Shown in pieces: positions 26,501 through 35,490 of a stretch of DNA of 64,000 nt. The DNA comes from Phorcus lineatus (Eukaryota; Mollusca; Gastropoda; Trochida; Trochidae). Within the stretch, counting starts at the first letter, position 1, and each line of letters starts with the position of its first letter. The position numbers were made by a program, and so were the translations under genes. The notes beneath the pieces are model-generated. The model was given only the letters and a program-made list of their open reading frames with translations. It was not told the origin of the DNA and did no database searches. The stretch lies in NCBI GenBank assembly GCA_921293015.1, contig OV121097.1:31807929-31871928 (forward strand). Direction: 5' to 3'.

Positions 26501-28691
26501 TAAAGTTTACTTTAGTATTCTGATATCAAATTATATCATTGGTTCTTGGATGGTCTATTTATTTAATTTAATATGTAAATTAAACAGTTTTCTTTCAAAG
26601 CTACAAAAAAGGTTACGAAGAAAAGGCAAACTAAATGTCTCCAGTGTCTAGGAATCTTCTAGATGCAGATGAGATCGTCTCTTTCTTTTATTCGGTTTAA
26701 TTACAAAATTGACATCAAAATGACATTCTCCTGATTCTCGATAAGTAAATTTGCTATTGCTATACATATTCTGCGATAGCGTATAATTATATTAACATCT
26801 GAAGTCTTGGCGTATACATTTCATGAATATCCCAACACTTTACAGCAAAGGTGAAGAAATCTTGCACGGTGGACGGCAAAAAGTACAAAGATGGAGAACA
26901 GTTCAAGCCAGAGTGCAGCCGTCTGTGTACGTGTCAAAATGGATACTATGGGTGTGTAAGTCTGTGTCCACAAGAAGATAAGAAGCCGTCAGACACAAAC
27001 TGTAAAAACCCTGCCTTACTGCCCGTTCGGGGCAAATGCTGTAAAGAGTGGACTTGTGACAAAGTGGAAGATTTTGCCTACAGGGATAGCTCCATGCCTC
27101 TTGAGAGTCAAAATTTAGTGATGTACAGACCAGCACATAGTGAGTTCCAAGTTTAATAACACTTAACAAATTTCTTTGAAATAATTTGAATATTCATATA
27201 TGACTATCTTTAATTCATTTGAACACACGTGTGTGTTAAATAATGTATAGCACGTGTTTATGAGTGCTTTTTGTGAAACAAAAATCTCATTTCTTGAGAG
27301 CGGTTGGATGAACTGAAATGACATGATAAAAGAAAAAGAACTATGAAAAGAAAACTGTTTTAAATTTATTAAAGTTTATTTTTCATTTATAAAAATTATA
27401 TCTCATTTTTATCATATAATTCCCAATGAAATAATGTTTTCCATAATAATTTTAACTAGATATCATTTAATGTGTAGTAAGAATTAGTGATATGTTGTAG
27501 ATTTGTATACGACCATAATGGTATGAAAGTATTAATATATAGACTGGCTTTTTATGCAACTCTACTAGTGCTTTGCAGACAATTGTCAGGCAACAAGCCA
27601 AAGACTCATTTCACCCTCTTCATTCTAGGTGCATACCCTCCAACTACACCAAAGCCGAGGCTGACAACACCTTGTCATCTTAGCTCTACAAGCTGGACAC
27701 CTTGTTCCGTTACGTGCGGTGTGGGGGTGTCGGTCCGTGTTGTTGCAGATATGAAAAACTGCAAGGCAGTCCAGGAACGAAGAGTATGTTTCATCCGGCC
27801 CTGCGGGGAAGTTCTTCACACGTTGGTGGGTACTTTAGTAATATCTTACAATATCGATCAAAATCCACTTTTGCGATATCTTGATATCTATTGAGGTATC
27901 AGTCAAATCTGAGCCAGTAAAAATTTAAAAGTCGGAGTTAGTTTCACTCTTACAAAACAATTGCATTAAGTTAGTTGATTTTTGTGTGTGGATAAAATGC
28001 ATACTAAGACAAAATTTTCATACAATGGCGATATATTACTCAGCTGTTCACATGGGCTTTGTCTTCTTCCGATCGGGAATCGATGGATATCACTCTATGT
28101 GACAAGTTATTTCCTCAGTTTCAACTACTTGAGTACCATACACTTCGCGCAGCAATGATTTGCTGTCACTTGTCAATGCTAACGCGCAGGTGTTGGTCTG
28201 GATTGAATAGAGCTTAAGTGCCAATTTAAAAGAATATAATTGATATTTATGATAATAACAGAGTGAACTGCTTGACATAAAATAATAATGCATTTTACTT
28301 CTCTTATTTATTTTAGAAAGACATGCTAATACCCACATGCAAGGTTATTACACCATTGAGTAAATCAATTATATTCTAAGGTAATTCAACAAATGTTTCT
28401 GTTTCGCAGGGTCGCAAAAAGTGCACCCCTACGACACGAAGTGGACACCAGTACCGAATTGAATACCAAGACTGTCGAAGTGTAAAGAAATTCAATATGA
28501 AATTCTGTACTAATTGTAAAAAAGACCGGTGTTGTTACCCACAGAAAACAAGAACGAAATTCGTTGAGTTCGAGTGTACAGCTGGTCGCCGAGAATTCAT
28601 GAACTTCATGTGGATAAAGAAATGTGCCTGTGACAGAACATGTTACGTTCCAAATAAGAAGAAACGACATCTCTACAAAACAAGGAATTGA
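13318..28691 (+). CDS. CCN-family matricellular protein (CYR61/CTGF/NOV-like), five-exon gene model
   Basis: CCN proteins are secreted, cysteine-rich modular proteins that bind integrins, proteoglycans and growth factors (BMP/TGF-beta, Wnt co-receptors) in the matrix and steer adhesion, wound repair and skeletal or shell-related tissue growth. Model: join of 13318-13467, 25525-25720, 26846-27139, 27629-27825 and 28410-28691. It totals 1119 bases, or 372 residues plus stop, typical for the family. Order: signal peptide (about 1-23), IGFBP module (51-115, 12 Cys), VWC (122-186), TSP1 (229-272), CT cystine knot (280-372, 10 Cys). All introns are GT-AG with compatible phases (0, 1, 1, 0). Introns are about 12.06 kb, 1.1 kb, 0.5 kb and 0.6 kb. 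Exons 2-5 are firm. Exon 1 is inferred from phase, signal peptide and total length. Which vertebrate CCN is closest cannot be decided by eye. All four modules are present, unlike CCN5, which lacks CT. Confidence 0.88.
13468..14467 (+). other. Intron 1, proximal part
   Basis: Begins with consensus donor gtaagt. Nothing else recognised; a short antisense frame at 13710-13910 has no domain character. Confidence 0.45.
14468..14530. repeat. Compound trinucleotide microsatellite
   Basis: Perfect triplets in the order (TAC)6 (TGC)6 (TAC)3 (TAA)3 TAC (TAG)2, 21 triplets. It creates overlapping chance frames on both strands (poly-Thr/Ala on +, poly-Ala/Val on -) at 14390-14618, which are not genes. 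Confidence 0.95.
14531..17044. other. Intron 1, nothing recognised
   Basis: Short frames (15240-15485 plus; 16267-16449 minus) show no domain. No repeat family member was identified by eye. Confidence 0.35.
17045..17290 (+). repeat. Inverted-repeat partner of 20.65-20.9 kb
   Basis: The stretch with 'ccgcatgaacta', 'attttgcttacagtc', 'ggttaagtt.cag' and 'cctttgttctcagtt' reappears in reverse complement and same order at about 20680-20895, with roughly 70-75% identity by eye. The first 30 bases also match the dispersed repeat at 9555 and 35235. This is an old repeat inserted twice in opposite orientations within intron 1. Confidence 0.55.
17625..17955 (+). mobile_element. tRNA-derived SINE, near full length
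   Basis: Contains a perfect RNA polymerase III B box GGTTCGAATCC at 17691-17701 in a tRNA-like arm (ggggttcgaatcccgcc). A conserved body follows (gcagtaaggtttgggtgc near 17750; gcgggctttctccc near 17862) and a tail 'gaaagcggtgttaaatccca' near 17919. The body and tail recur in reverse orientation at 49577-49795 and as an internally deleted scrap at 46933-46990, which shows that it is a dispersed family. No clear A box is seen, so it may be inactive. SINEs have no protein and depend on a partner LINE; the partner cannot be assigned here. Confidence 0.75.
17956..20649. other. Intron 1, nothing recognised
   Basis: AT-rich. Frames at 18434-18625 and 18711-18920 (plus) and 19706-19906 (minus) have no recognisable features. 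Confidence 0.35.
20650..20900 (-). repeat. Inverted-repeat partner of 17.05-17.29 kb
   Basis: Read on the minus strand this repeats the ordered blocks of 17045-17290 (ccgcatgaactat, attttgcttacagtc, cggttaagtttcag, ttttgttctcagttc). The two copies lie 3.4 kb apart, so a transcript of the intron could fold between them, though divergence makes that weak. Confidence 0.55.
21248..21688 (-). other. Unidentified 146-codon open frame in intron 1 (antisense)
   Basis: I do not recognise this frame. It starts MRGQCTLLRGNRDILC, has seven cysteines, no hydrophobic signal or membrane segment, a mixed polar composition and a C-terminus ending KYKGKTYQCF. It lies on the strand opposite to the CCN-like gene, inside its first intron. 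A frame this long is only mildly surprising by chance in 64 kb of AT-rich sequence. It could be a chance frame, an old transposon remnant or a small antisense gene. No promoter, splice site or poly(A) evidence was found. Confidence 0.2.
21689..23340. other. Intron 1, weak repeat similarity only
   Basis: The stretch near 23150-23200 (ttatctggttatggaaat) resembles 36738-36780 (ttatctggttaaggaaat), suggesting it belongs to the old segmental repeat series seen further right. Otherwise nothing recognised. Confidence 0.35.
23341..23810 (+). repeat. Diverged ~232-bp tandem duplication
   Basis: Unit 1 (from about 23341) and unit 2 (from about 23573) share, in order: 'tagttctat.c.tgaaa', 'agtgaat', 'tgaaaactattt', 'cattaaagactaat/ccttaaaggttcaac', 'agagc..acaatgtt/agagcaaattcatct' and 'tacagtg/cactgtg'. 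Identity is moderate, so the event is old. Non-coding. Confidence 0.55.
24440..24640 (+). repeat. Segmental repeat series, diverged member A
   Basis: Contains 'gtgtgatgaattg.gcaattctgact', 'acaaccttac', 'ttaaacctcttcctgt' and 'ggttctg', matching 34366-34520 closely and 37370-37440 and 56940-57010 more loosely. These members flank the CCN-like gene on both sides. Confidence 0.55.
25396..25430 (+). other. Decoy copy of the exon-2 splice acceptor
   Basis: The sequence tccag|gacagaagactgtga at 25411-25430 nearly repeats the true acceptor of exon 2 110 bases downstream (ttccag|gacagcagactgtgt at 25520-25539). If used, it would give D-R-R-L then a TGA stop at 25428-25430. It may be a scrap of a duplicated exon start. 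Confidence 0.5.
25525..25720 (+). CDS. CCN-like gene, exon 2: IGFBP module
   Basis: The acceptor is a clear pyrimidine tract ending cattccag; the donor is caag|gttggt at 25721. The 65 whole codons start DSRLCVYPCQCPVEELKC and hold all 12 cysteines of a CCN-type IGFBP module, including the diagnostic GCSCCYMCARQRGDLC stretch (KDGCSCC..CA.QRG is near-invariant in CCNs) and a closing GTC. This module in CCNs binds IGF only weakly and instead contributes to BMP/integrin interactions. There is one N-glycosylation sequon, NST, near the end. The exon ends one base into a codon (G), completed by CA from exon 3 to give Ala. Confidence 0.93.
25721..26245 (+). other. Intron 2, proximal part
   Basis: Nothing recognised between the exon 2 donor and the hairpin at 26246. 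Confidence 0.4.
26246..26390 (-). repeat. Long hairpin with a hammerhead-like core (possible Penelope-like element terminus) in intron 2
   Basis: Arms 26268-26307 and 26320-26359 (40 bases each) are imperfect inverted repeats around a 12-base loop. Weaker pairing extends outward to 'ttttctgg' (26247) and 'ccagaaaa' (26375). On the minus strand the loop and arm read CTGATGA (26314-26308), then about 18 bases, then CGAA (26289 leftward), then cgttgtg..ttcacaataaa. CUGANGA..GAA is the hammerhead ribozyme core, and a ctgatgaagg...cgaaacgttg ending is familiar from Penelope-like and related retroelements. The core here is degenerate (CGAAT rather than CGAAAC), so catalysis is doubtful. No reverse transcriptase is adjacent. 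Confidence 0.45.
26846..27139 (+). CDS. CCN-like gene, exon 3: von Willebrand factor C module
   Basis: Acceptor cactttacag (ends 26845); donor cacata|gtgagt at 27140. In frame the exon reads (A)KVKKSCTVDGKKYKDGEQF and then the VWC cysteine pattern C..LCTC..GYYGCVSLCPQ, closing with GKCCKEWTC at residue 186 of the model. The CxxCxC...CCxxWxC form matches the VWC (chordin-like) repeat that binds BMP/TGF-beta ligands. About 27 residues of linker follow (KVEDFAYRDSS..), the hinge that is protease-sensitive in vertebrate CCNs. The exon is 294 bases and starts and ends in phase 1, so its skipping would keep the frame. Reading through the donor would add only SEFQV before a stop. Confidence 0.93.
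27629..27825 (+). CDS. CCN-like gene, exon 4: thrombospondin type 1 module
   Basis: Acceptor ccctcttcattctag (ends 27628). The first two bases complete a Ser codon, then AYPPTTPKPR (a Pro/Thr linker) leads into the TSP1 core C-HLSSTSWTPCSVTCGVGVS (WxxCSxTCGxG, known to bind heparan sulfate, integrin alpha6beta1 and VEGF in relatives). It ends NC..VQERRVCFIRPC, as in other CCNs. Two in-phase donors are possible: ttg|gtgggt (exon end 27825, chosen as closer to consensus) and gaa|gttctt (end 27810), differing by five residues. A third, gtgg|gtactt (end 27829), would break the frame. Confidence 0.9.
28410..28691 (+). CDS. CCN-like gene, exon 5: C-terminal cystine-knot module and stop
   Basis: Acceptor tgtttctgtttcgcag (ends 28409). 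The 93 residues start GRKKCTPTTRSGHQYRIEYQ and carry ten cysteines in the CT order: C, C, FCTNC, RCC, FEC, KCACDRTC. The knot mediates dimerisation and binding to heparin, integrins and LRP/Notch-type receptors in relatives. RCC in the middle and CxC near the end are the knot signature. The tail PNKKKRHLYKTRN is strongly basic. Stop TGA is at 28689-28691. A broken copy of the last two fifths of this exon lies at 30437. Confidence 0.93.
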   Translation, partial: GRKKCTPTTRSGHQYRIEYQDCRSVKKFNMKFCTNCKKDRCCYPQKTRTKFVEFECTAGRREFMNFMWIKKCACDRTCYVPNKKKRHLYKTRN

Positions 28692-30436
28692 ACTCAATTA
28701 CAATAATACAAGAACATGGATATTACATTGTTTTCCGGAAATGATATATTGAAATAATTTGAATTTAATCTGCAGGTTTTAGATAATCTACTGTGATCTG
28801 TGCCCAGTTACACATCCAACAAAGTAGAGCACTTTATTTTTTGGGATGTCATAGAAATGCCGATGATAAATGTGAAATTTTATCATGATTGATATCGTTT
28901 ACATGATAGAAGACACATCTGATACGACAGCTGAGCATGTGCGTGATAAAAAATGCTTGCATATGATTTATAGTAGTATCTTACATAGATTAACAACCAA
29001 TACACTTATTTTTCACTTGGTTTGTTTTTCTTGTGCCTACGAACTAACTGTTCATCCCTCAATCGCCTTGTGAATTATGACAGACACCTTAAACACGTCA
29101 GGAGCGTAGAAAACTGAAGACGAGGAATCTAATTGTTTGCAAACCTTATCATTTCATTGCATTATTATGTTTGCAAGAGATTGTCAAAAGCAACAGCAAT
29201 AGATATTGAAATATTTTAGGCACTAGTTTCACTTTAACCATCACTGAATATAATTGTTGTTAGATAATTGCAATGAATGATATTTAAGTGGCACGTTCAT
29301 GACGCCAACGTTTCACTTAAAAATGTTATATAAAGATTCATTTTATAGTTGAGCAGTCATATGATAGACACAGGATATGTTGTAACAGACTTTTGTCTTA
29401 CACAATAAATAGTTCGATCACATACATGTACATTGTGCCCTGTGTGTACATATTGTTCAATAGATTGACAGTACAAATATATTCCTATATTCTTATGATA
29501 TAGATATTTTACAAACTATGTTGTTTATGCCACTGTAGATATACGCAATTGTGTGTATCATTTATTTTAAAATCGTGAAGACAATAGGCGAAAATCAGCC
29601 CTTTAAATTTTTCTATATGAAAATGAACATGGCAGTTGCCATTCCAGAAAGATTATCATAACATTTTCTTTTATGAGTTTCACAAAGATTGCCTATTTAA
29701 TGTCAATTTAACCAAGATAGATATTCCAAGCTATTTTGACAATGAATTTAAAAGCTGTGATTGTTATACCTGAATACATCCCCAATATACAGAGAAGGTA
29801 TAACCGTGTTGTAGCTTTCATACTGTATTAAAATAGTTTGTTGCCACTCAGCGTTGTGTTAAAGGTTAATAACAAAGAGGAGAATACCTGCAATGTAAAC
29901 TGTTTACACAAAGATGGGAACTGTTTACGGGAACTGTTTACCTTCAGTAAGTGTTCATTATTGCAATAAAGTTTTGGAAACCCTCGGTTTAAAAACCAAG
30001 CCTTGATAGCGCCTTCAACTTTGACTACAACAATTATTAAAAAAGTATCTATATCTTCAGTTCATAAAAGGTATGAGTTTAAGATTACTTTTATATATGA
30101 AAAGATATCTAATGAAATATGAAAAGAGTTCAGTATACATGGAAAGTTTAGAAAAGAGTCTACGGATGGGGACTTCAGCTTTTGGAACACAAATATTTGA
30201 TTACACAAAGTTAATCAATTTTATACAACTAAGAAGCTATTGACCCCAAAGACGGACACGTGTACCCGAATAGCAAAAACGCTTAAGTGATAGGTAATGC
30301 CTAGATAGTGATGCCAAGTATTAGTTTGTGGCGGTTCACATCATGTTTTATTAAAACAGTCACAGTCTTGGCATTTGTTTGCTCTTATTTGCATGGCTAT
30401 CACTGATAAGATTAACTGAATAACGTATAGAGTACG
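28692..30436 (+). other. 3' flank of the CCN-like gene
   Basis: A candidate poly(A) signal AATAAA lies at 29404-29409, about 0.7 kb after the stop; other AT-rich variants occur earlier, so the 3' end is uncertain. No further gene or clear repeat to 30.43 kb. Confidence 0.35.
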
Positions 30437-30594
30437 ATTTGAGTGTACAGCTGGTAGCCGAGAATTCATTAACTTCATATGGATAAAGAAATGTGCCTGT
30501 GACAGAACCTGTTACGTCCCAAATAAGAAGAAACACCCCTCTACAAAATAAGGAATTGAACGCACTTACAATGATACAAGAACATGGATAATAC
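30437..30594 (+). pseudogene. Partial duplicate of CCN-like exon 5 (cystine-knot end)
   Basis: From 'gagtgtacagctgg' this copies 28572-28720 at high identity, covering E-C-T-A-G through the former stop and about 40 bases of 3' UTR. The six cysteines in this part are all kept, and the first changes are conservative (R to S, Met to Ile twice). An indel then changes the basic tail to HPSTK and brings in TAA. The upstream two thirds of the exon, its acceptor and the other modules are missing; the sequence before 30437 is unrelated. It is therefore a 5'-truncated fragment, not a second gene, unless it serves as an alternative last exon. Confidence 0.8.
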
Positions 30595-31858
30595 GATTTG
30601 ATATGATTATTGAAATCCGGTAATGTTGACAAAAAGGGAAAGAAAGAACTGGATTTCAGCAGATTTAATGCATTTATGTACACACCGTTTCAGCAGAATG
30701 CTTACTTAAGATATCACCAAACCGAAAGAGGCTGGTGCTTAGATCACCTGTTATTTACCTTGTATATTTTCCGACCACCTTAATAGGTTGGAAAACTGTT
30801 CTAAATGGAACGATTGATATTTTGAATGTAAAACAAAAGAACTTATTGTTTAAGAATACATTATGGCAATTTGAATTAGATTATTAATAGATTATCATTT
30901 ACTGTACGGTCCAGATATCTGAACGACCAGAGCAAATACGTTTGGATATCTGGGATGAAAATCAATTACATTAATTAATATAAGGAATGTGAATACAGAC
31001 TATCAAGAAGAGACATCGATAAAAAAATCTATGAACACAATAATGTAATAAAATATGCTGATATGATCGAATGAAATAATTTAGCCCCTCTCATATGCTC
31101 GTTTTACTGGTACGAATTTCAGTGGCATTTTATTACTCATAATTGTGCATTGACAATAAACAATAATTTATTTTTTTTCCAAATTTTTTTATTCACATCT
31201 GAAAAGGACATTTACAGGTACATATTTTTTTTTACATAGAATGTGTAGAGGAAAAACATGTAAAAAATAAGTTCATCAATTTAACAAGATGTACAAAAGG
31301 TGTTCAGTTTAGTACATTTTGCAATGGCAACCATTTTCTCATAAATTCATTTGACCGATTTTTCATTCTGGCGATATATTTTTCCACTTGAAAAATATTT
31401 TTCAAAGACGCATTAAATGCATTAAAAAACAAAGATTCGTTTCTAATACAACTAATATATATATATCGTTTTGCAGCTAAAAGAATATGATTTACCAGCT
31501 TGAAATTCTCAGACTCCTGAATACCAAATAAAATGGACTTTAGACTGAACTGAATTTCATAACACAGATGCAGTCTAAGAAAATGTTCTAGTTCAGACCA
31601 GAATAAAGCAACCAATGGACATTCATAGTATACATGGACAATCGATTCGGTTTCATTGTTGCATCTAGTACAAATACTACTGTCAATCAGTTTCATTTTA
31701 GACAACTCAAGTTTAGTATATATAATACGATGTAAAAATTTAAATTGAAAGTCTTGAAGTTTAATGTCCTTGCAACATTGTCTTGGGAGTTTAAATATTT
31801 CTTCCCAATTAAGGTCATTAGTGAACATTTGCTGCCATTTATTACAAATATTGGGCAG
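30529..31858 (+). repeat. 1.33-kb tandem duplication, unit 1 (exon fragment + flank + LINE end)
   Basis: Runs from the pseudo-exon tail (aagaaacacccctctac) through about 570 bp of unique DNA into the 3' end of a minus-strand LINE, stopping at 'attacaaatattgggcag'. The next base restarts the unit (offset 1330-1331). The two units differ by only a few substitutions and single-base indels. The breakpoint has short shared sequence (agaagaaac). Confidence 0.9.
31169..31858 (-). mobile_element. LINE 3' end, duplicated copy (C-terminal zinc-knuckle region)
   Basis: On the minus strand an open frame runs from the unit junction to a stop at 31304. It contains LPRQCCKDIKLQDFQFKFLH and a zinc-finger-like CTRCNNETESIVHVYYEC (CxxC-x8-HxxxxC), then FWSELEHFL. 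This is the zf-RVT-type C-terminus of LINE polymerases, most like the L1/Tx1 style (ETI.H.FWEC). The A-rich 3' tail appears as the T-run at about 31169-31178. The frame's first 49 codons (to 32014) come from the antisense of the neighbouring unit, so the 236-codon frame is a chimera, not a gene. Confidence 0.75.
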
Positions 31859-33188
31859 AAGAAACGCCCCTCTACAAAATAAGGAATTGAACGCACTTAC
31901 AATGATACAAGAACATGGATAATACGATTTGATATGATTATTGAAATCCGGTAATGTTGACAAAAAGGGAAAGAAAGAACTGGATTTCAGCAGATTTAAT
32001 GCATTTATGTACACACCGTTTCAGCAGAATGCTTACTTAAGATATCACCAAACCGAAAGAGGCTGGTGCTTAGATCACCTGTTATTTACCTTGTATATTT
32101 TTCGACCACCTTAATAGGTTGAAAACTGTTCTAAATGGAACGATTGATATTTTGAATGTAAAACAAAAGAACTTATTGTTTAAGAATACATTATGGCAAT
32201 TTGAATTAGATTATTAATAGATTATCATTTACTGTACGGTCCAGATATCTGAACGACCAGAGCAAATACGTTTGGATATCTGGGATGAAAATCAATTACA
32301 TTAATTAATATAAGGAATGTGAATACAGACTATCAAGGAGAGACATCGATAAAAAAATCTATGAACACAATAATGTAATAAAATATGCTGATATGATCGA
32401 ATGAAATAATTTAGCCCCTCTCATATGCTCGTTTTACTGGTACGAATTTCAGTGGCATTTTATTACTCATAATTGTGCATTGACAATAAACAATAATTTA
32501 TTTTTTTTCCAAATTTTTTTATTCACATCTGAAAAGGACATTTACAGGTACATATTTTTTTTACATAGAATGTGTAGAGGAAAAACATGTAAAAAAATAA
32601 GTTCATCAATTTAACAAGATGTACAAAAGGTGTTCAGTTTAGTACATTTTGCAATGGCAACCATTTTCTCATAAATTCATTTGACCGATTTTTCATTCTG
32701 GCGATATATTTTTCCACTTGAAAAATATTTTTCAAAGACGCATTAAATGCATTAAAAAACAAAGATTCGTTTCTAATACAACTAATATATATATATCGTT
32801 TTGCAGCTAAAAGAATATGATTTACCAGCTTGAAATTCTCAGACTCCTGAATACCAAATAAAATGGACTTTAGACTGAACTGAATTTCATAACACAGATG
32901 CAGTCTAAGAAAATGTTCTAGTTCAGACCAGAATAAAGCAACCAATGGACATTCATAGTATACATGGACAATCGATTCGGTTTCATTGTTGCATCTAGTA
33001 CAAATACTACTGTCAATCAGTTTCATTTTAGACAACTCAAGTTAAGTATATATAATACGATGTAAAAATTTAAATTGAAAGTCTTGAAGTTTAATGTCCT
33101 TGCAACATTGTCTTGGGAGTTTAAATATTTCTTCCCAATTAAGGTCATTAGTGAACATTTGCTGCCATCTATTACAAATATTGGGCAG
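31859..33188 (+). repeat. 1.33-kb tandem duplication, unit 2
   Basis: Starts inside the pseudo-exon tail (aagaaacgcccctctac) and ends at 'attacaaatattgggcag', after which the original LINE continues. Relative to unit 1 it lacks one T near 33043 (caagttaagta against caagtttagta), which breaks the LINE frame here but not in unit 1. Confidence 0.9.
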
Positions 33189-33815
33189 GTTGTCGCTGTG
33201 CGTCAGTTTATCATAGATCTTCCGAGAATCTATAGTAGGTTTAATCCATTCCATTAAAAAAGTGTTAATGTGCAGATCATAAATACAGGTTAGACTTGAG
33301 TTGTCTATCACATTTTTCCATTTTTTGGGAATATTGCTGACAACACGGTAATGGTCTAAATATGTACCCTTCAGATTATTTTTTTTTTCAAATCTGGGAA
33401 AGGAAGGAAGCCTTTCTCACAACATAAGTCTTTAATATTATGTATTCCCTTTCGAAACCAGTCTTCAAAAATAAAAGTTGGATCCATACATTGGTGATTA
33501 AACCAAATTGGTTCGGCCAAGATAGCACCGATATTTTGTGCGTCTACTACATGTGACTGATAATATTTACTCCAAGTGAGTAACAGATCTTGCCAATAAG
33601 GGTTATTTGTTTTAAAAGTCCCATAGAATGAAATGTTGGCACCCAACTTGAAAAGAAGATTTAATGGAAAATAGTTATTGTACAACTTTTTATCCCTACT
33701 TTTTCTTAGGATGTTAAGCTTAAGTGCAACAATAAATGAGTTAACATCTACCATTCTCAGTCCGCCTTTTGCATAACTTATAACAATAATTTCTCTCAAA
33801 GTCTATGAAGGTCAA
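32499..33815 (-). mobile_element. 5'-truncated LINE fragment (L1/Tx1-like), original copy
   Basis: Minus-strand pieces in three frames: 33799-33371 (SYAKGGLRMVDVNSFIVALK, a region that follows the polymerase domain in L1-like ORF2; then PIWFNHQC), 33311-33042 (KWxxVIDNSS..; HTFLMEWIKPTID) and 33035-32634 (zinc-knuckle end). Breaks occur at an A10 run (about 33380) and the missing T near 33043. No catalytic polymerase or endonuclease segment is present, so only about the last 1.3 kb of the element was inserted. The 3' tail T-run is near 32499-32508. Confidence 0.7.
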
Positions 33816-34349
33816 AAAGCTTGTCCGTCATTTATCTCATGGACAACTGGTATGAGCATATCTTTCTATGACCATAAAGTAGAGCCACTTAAACCTACTA
33901 TATTTTAAGAATTTGATATATCTGTTTACGAAAAAATAAAAAAGATAATTATTATTTACATGCAAGCATTTATCCTAACATTTTGTGCTGTACTGAGGTA
34001 CTAGTATAGCGTAATCAACAGTCAATCACACATGTAATCTAGAGACAATATATAGAACATTCAAACAAATATCAGATTCATAACGATTGTATTGTAACTC
34101 TAAAATTGTGATACGTATTATTTCCTGTATTTAAACAAGCTAAATACCATTTCTCAAAATGTCCAGATATATGCAGTTTAGTACATACACTATTTTATTG
34201 AAAATTATAGCTGCAATTTAGGAATAAAACATGTATCCAAATTGACGTTCAAAAACATATGAAATGTATTTTAGCTGTCTCAAAAAAATTATACAAAGCG
34301 TACGGATTTCCTGAATTGTGATCCATCCTCACTGAATCATTTGCATGTC
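33816..34349. other. Intergenic DNA, nothing recognised
   Basis: AT-rich; no frame, repeat or RNA recognised. Confidence 0.4.
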
Positions 34350-34530
34350 TTGTTTTCGACCCTGAACGTGTGATGAATAGGGCAATTCTGACTAAACAAC
34401 CTTACAGCATTAAACCTCTTCCTGTAGAAAGAAAGTGTAACAGGTTCTGCGAGAAAGGAAGCAACGTTGTTGATCGCTACTTAATCAATACCTCGGAGAG
34501 GTTTAGTACAGGCTGCAAGTCGTTGAAAGC
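34350..34530 (+). repeat. Segmental repeat series, member B
   Basis: Matches 24480-24640 almost block for block: gtgtgatgaatagggcaatt, ctgactaaacaaccttac, ttaaacctcttcctgt, aggttctg and aatcaata. A 74-codon frame here is not kept in the other members. Confidence 0.55.
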
Positions 34531-35234
34531 ATCCGCGACACAGCTCAAACTTTTCAATGAATTGGTTGGCCATTCACTGAATAACTTGTCTTAAACGCCT
34601 TTTGGACTCATGGAAATATCAATCGAGCCAGAAGTTCTATTTGTATATGACTGAGTTGAAATAATCCCGATAATACCTGGCAATTCCCAGTGACCTATAA
34701 CTTGAAATATTAAAGCATTCATAACGTAAAACTTGTCGTAAGAAAAAAAAACATTTCTTAATCATAATGAACATTTGGAAAGGATATACAAACATATAAA
34801 CCCAATTGCCCTCGACTTTTGCACGAGAATGTGACCCTAACATCGTTGTCTTGACACCGATTCCCCAAGTTCACTGTTTTATTGGATTATTGAAATCTGG
34901 TAAAGACGCAAATAAGATTTGATGTCTGCAGACGCTGTACAGATATTGTATCTTTATACTAGCCATCAATCACACACAACAGACAGCGGAAGTGGTAGAA
35001 AGATTCTTGTTTGACAAAAGTCAACAAGGATGTTGAATCAGGATGTCCTGAAAGGGCCACAGAGTGTATTGTTGGACTGAAATATGTCATGAATGGTGTT
35101 ATTTTATCGATAAGTTGTGGTTGTTTCAGAAATTCAGAATCCTAATGCTTAACAGTCCAGTTAAGTGACGATAACCGGTTAGTGTCGTTATCTATGATCG
35201 AAATCTAGACAGTGGCGCACCAAGGATTCAAACT
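34531..35234. other. Intergenic DNA, nothing recognised
   Basis: No supported feature. A 68-codon minus frame at 34637-34843 lacks any domain. Confidence 0.35.
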
Positions 35235-35490
35235 AATTCCAGAAACTTATTTACAACGGACACAAAGACAGCAATTGTTTGATAGTATAAATAGGTCTTT
35301 TAATTAATATACACATTAATTGGACACATATTTTCGAATTCTTAACATTTTTTGGGCTGTTTTCTTATTATCGGTGAAAACGAGAAAATATCACAATTTT
35401 GGCATTTTGGAGAAAAAATGCAAGTTTAGGGGGGCGATTTTAACCTAAATTCAGGTCATAAAGTATTTTGGCTCTTACTTAAGCCACATT
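35235..35490 (+). repeat. Dispersed repeat, second long copy
   Basis: Same ordered blocks as 9555-9800 (aaacttatttacaacggaca; attttggcattttggagaaa; ggcgatttt; aaattcaggt; ttttggctctt..taagccacat). It carries about 70 extra bases near its head relative to the 9.6-kb copy. Confidence 0.5.

Noticed and set aside
28386-28697. 103-codon minus-strand frame over exon 5, plus similar antisense frames over exons 2-4
   Set aside because: Shadows of real coding exons on the opposite strand.
30437-30594. Second CCN gene
   Set aside because: Only the end of the cystine-knot exon is present, without acceptor or other modules; treated as a fragment.
31304-32014. 236-codon minus-strand open frame, among the longest in the window
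   Set aside because: Its first 49 codons are antisense of CCN exon-fragment flank, and the rest is a LINE C-terminus joined by the tandem-duplication breakpoint. It is a chimera, not a gene.
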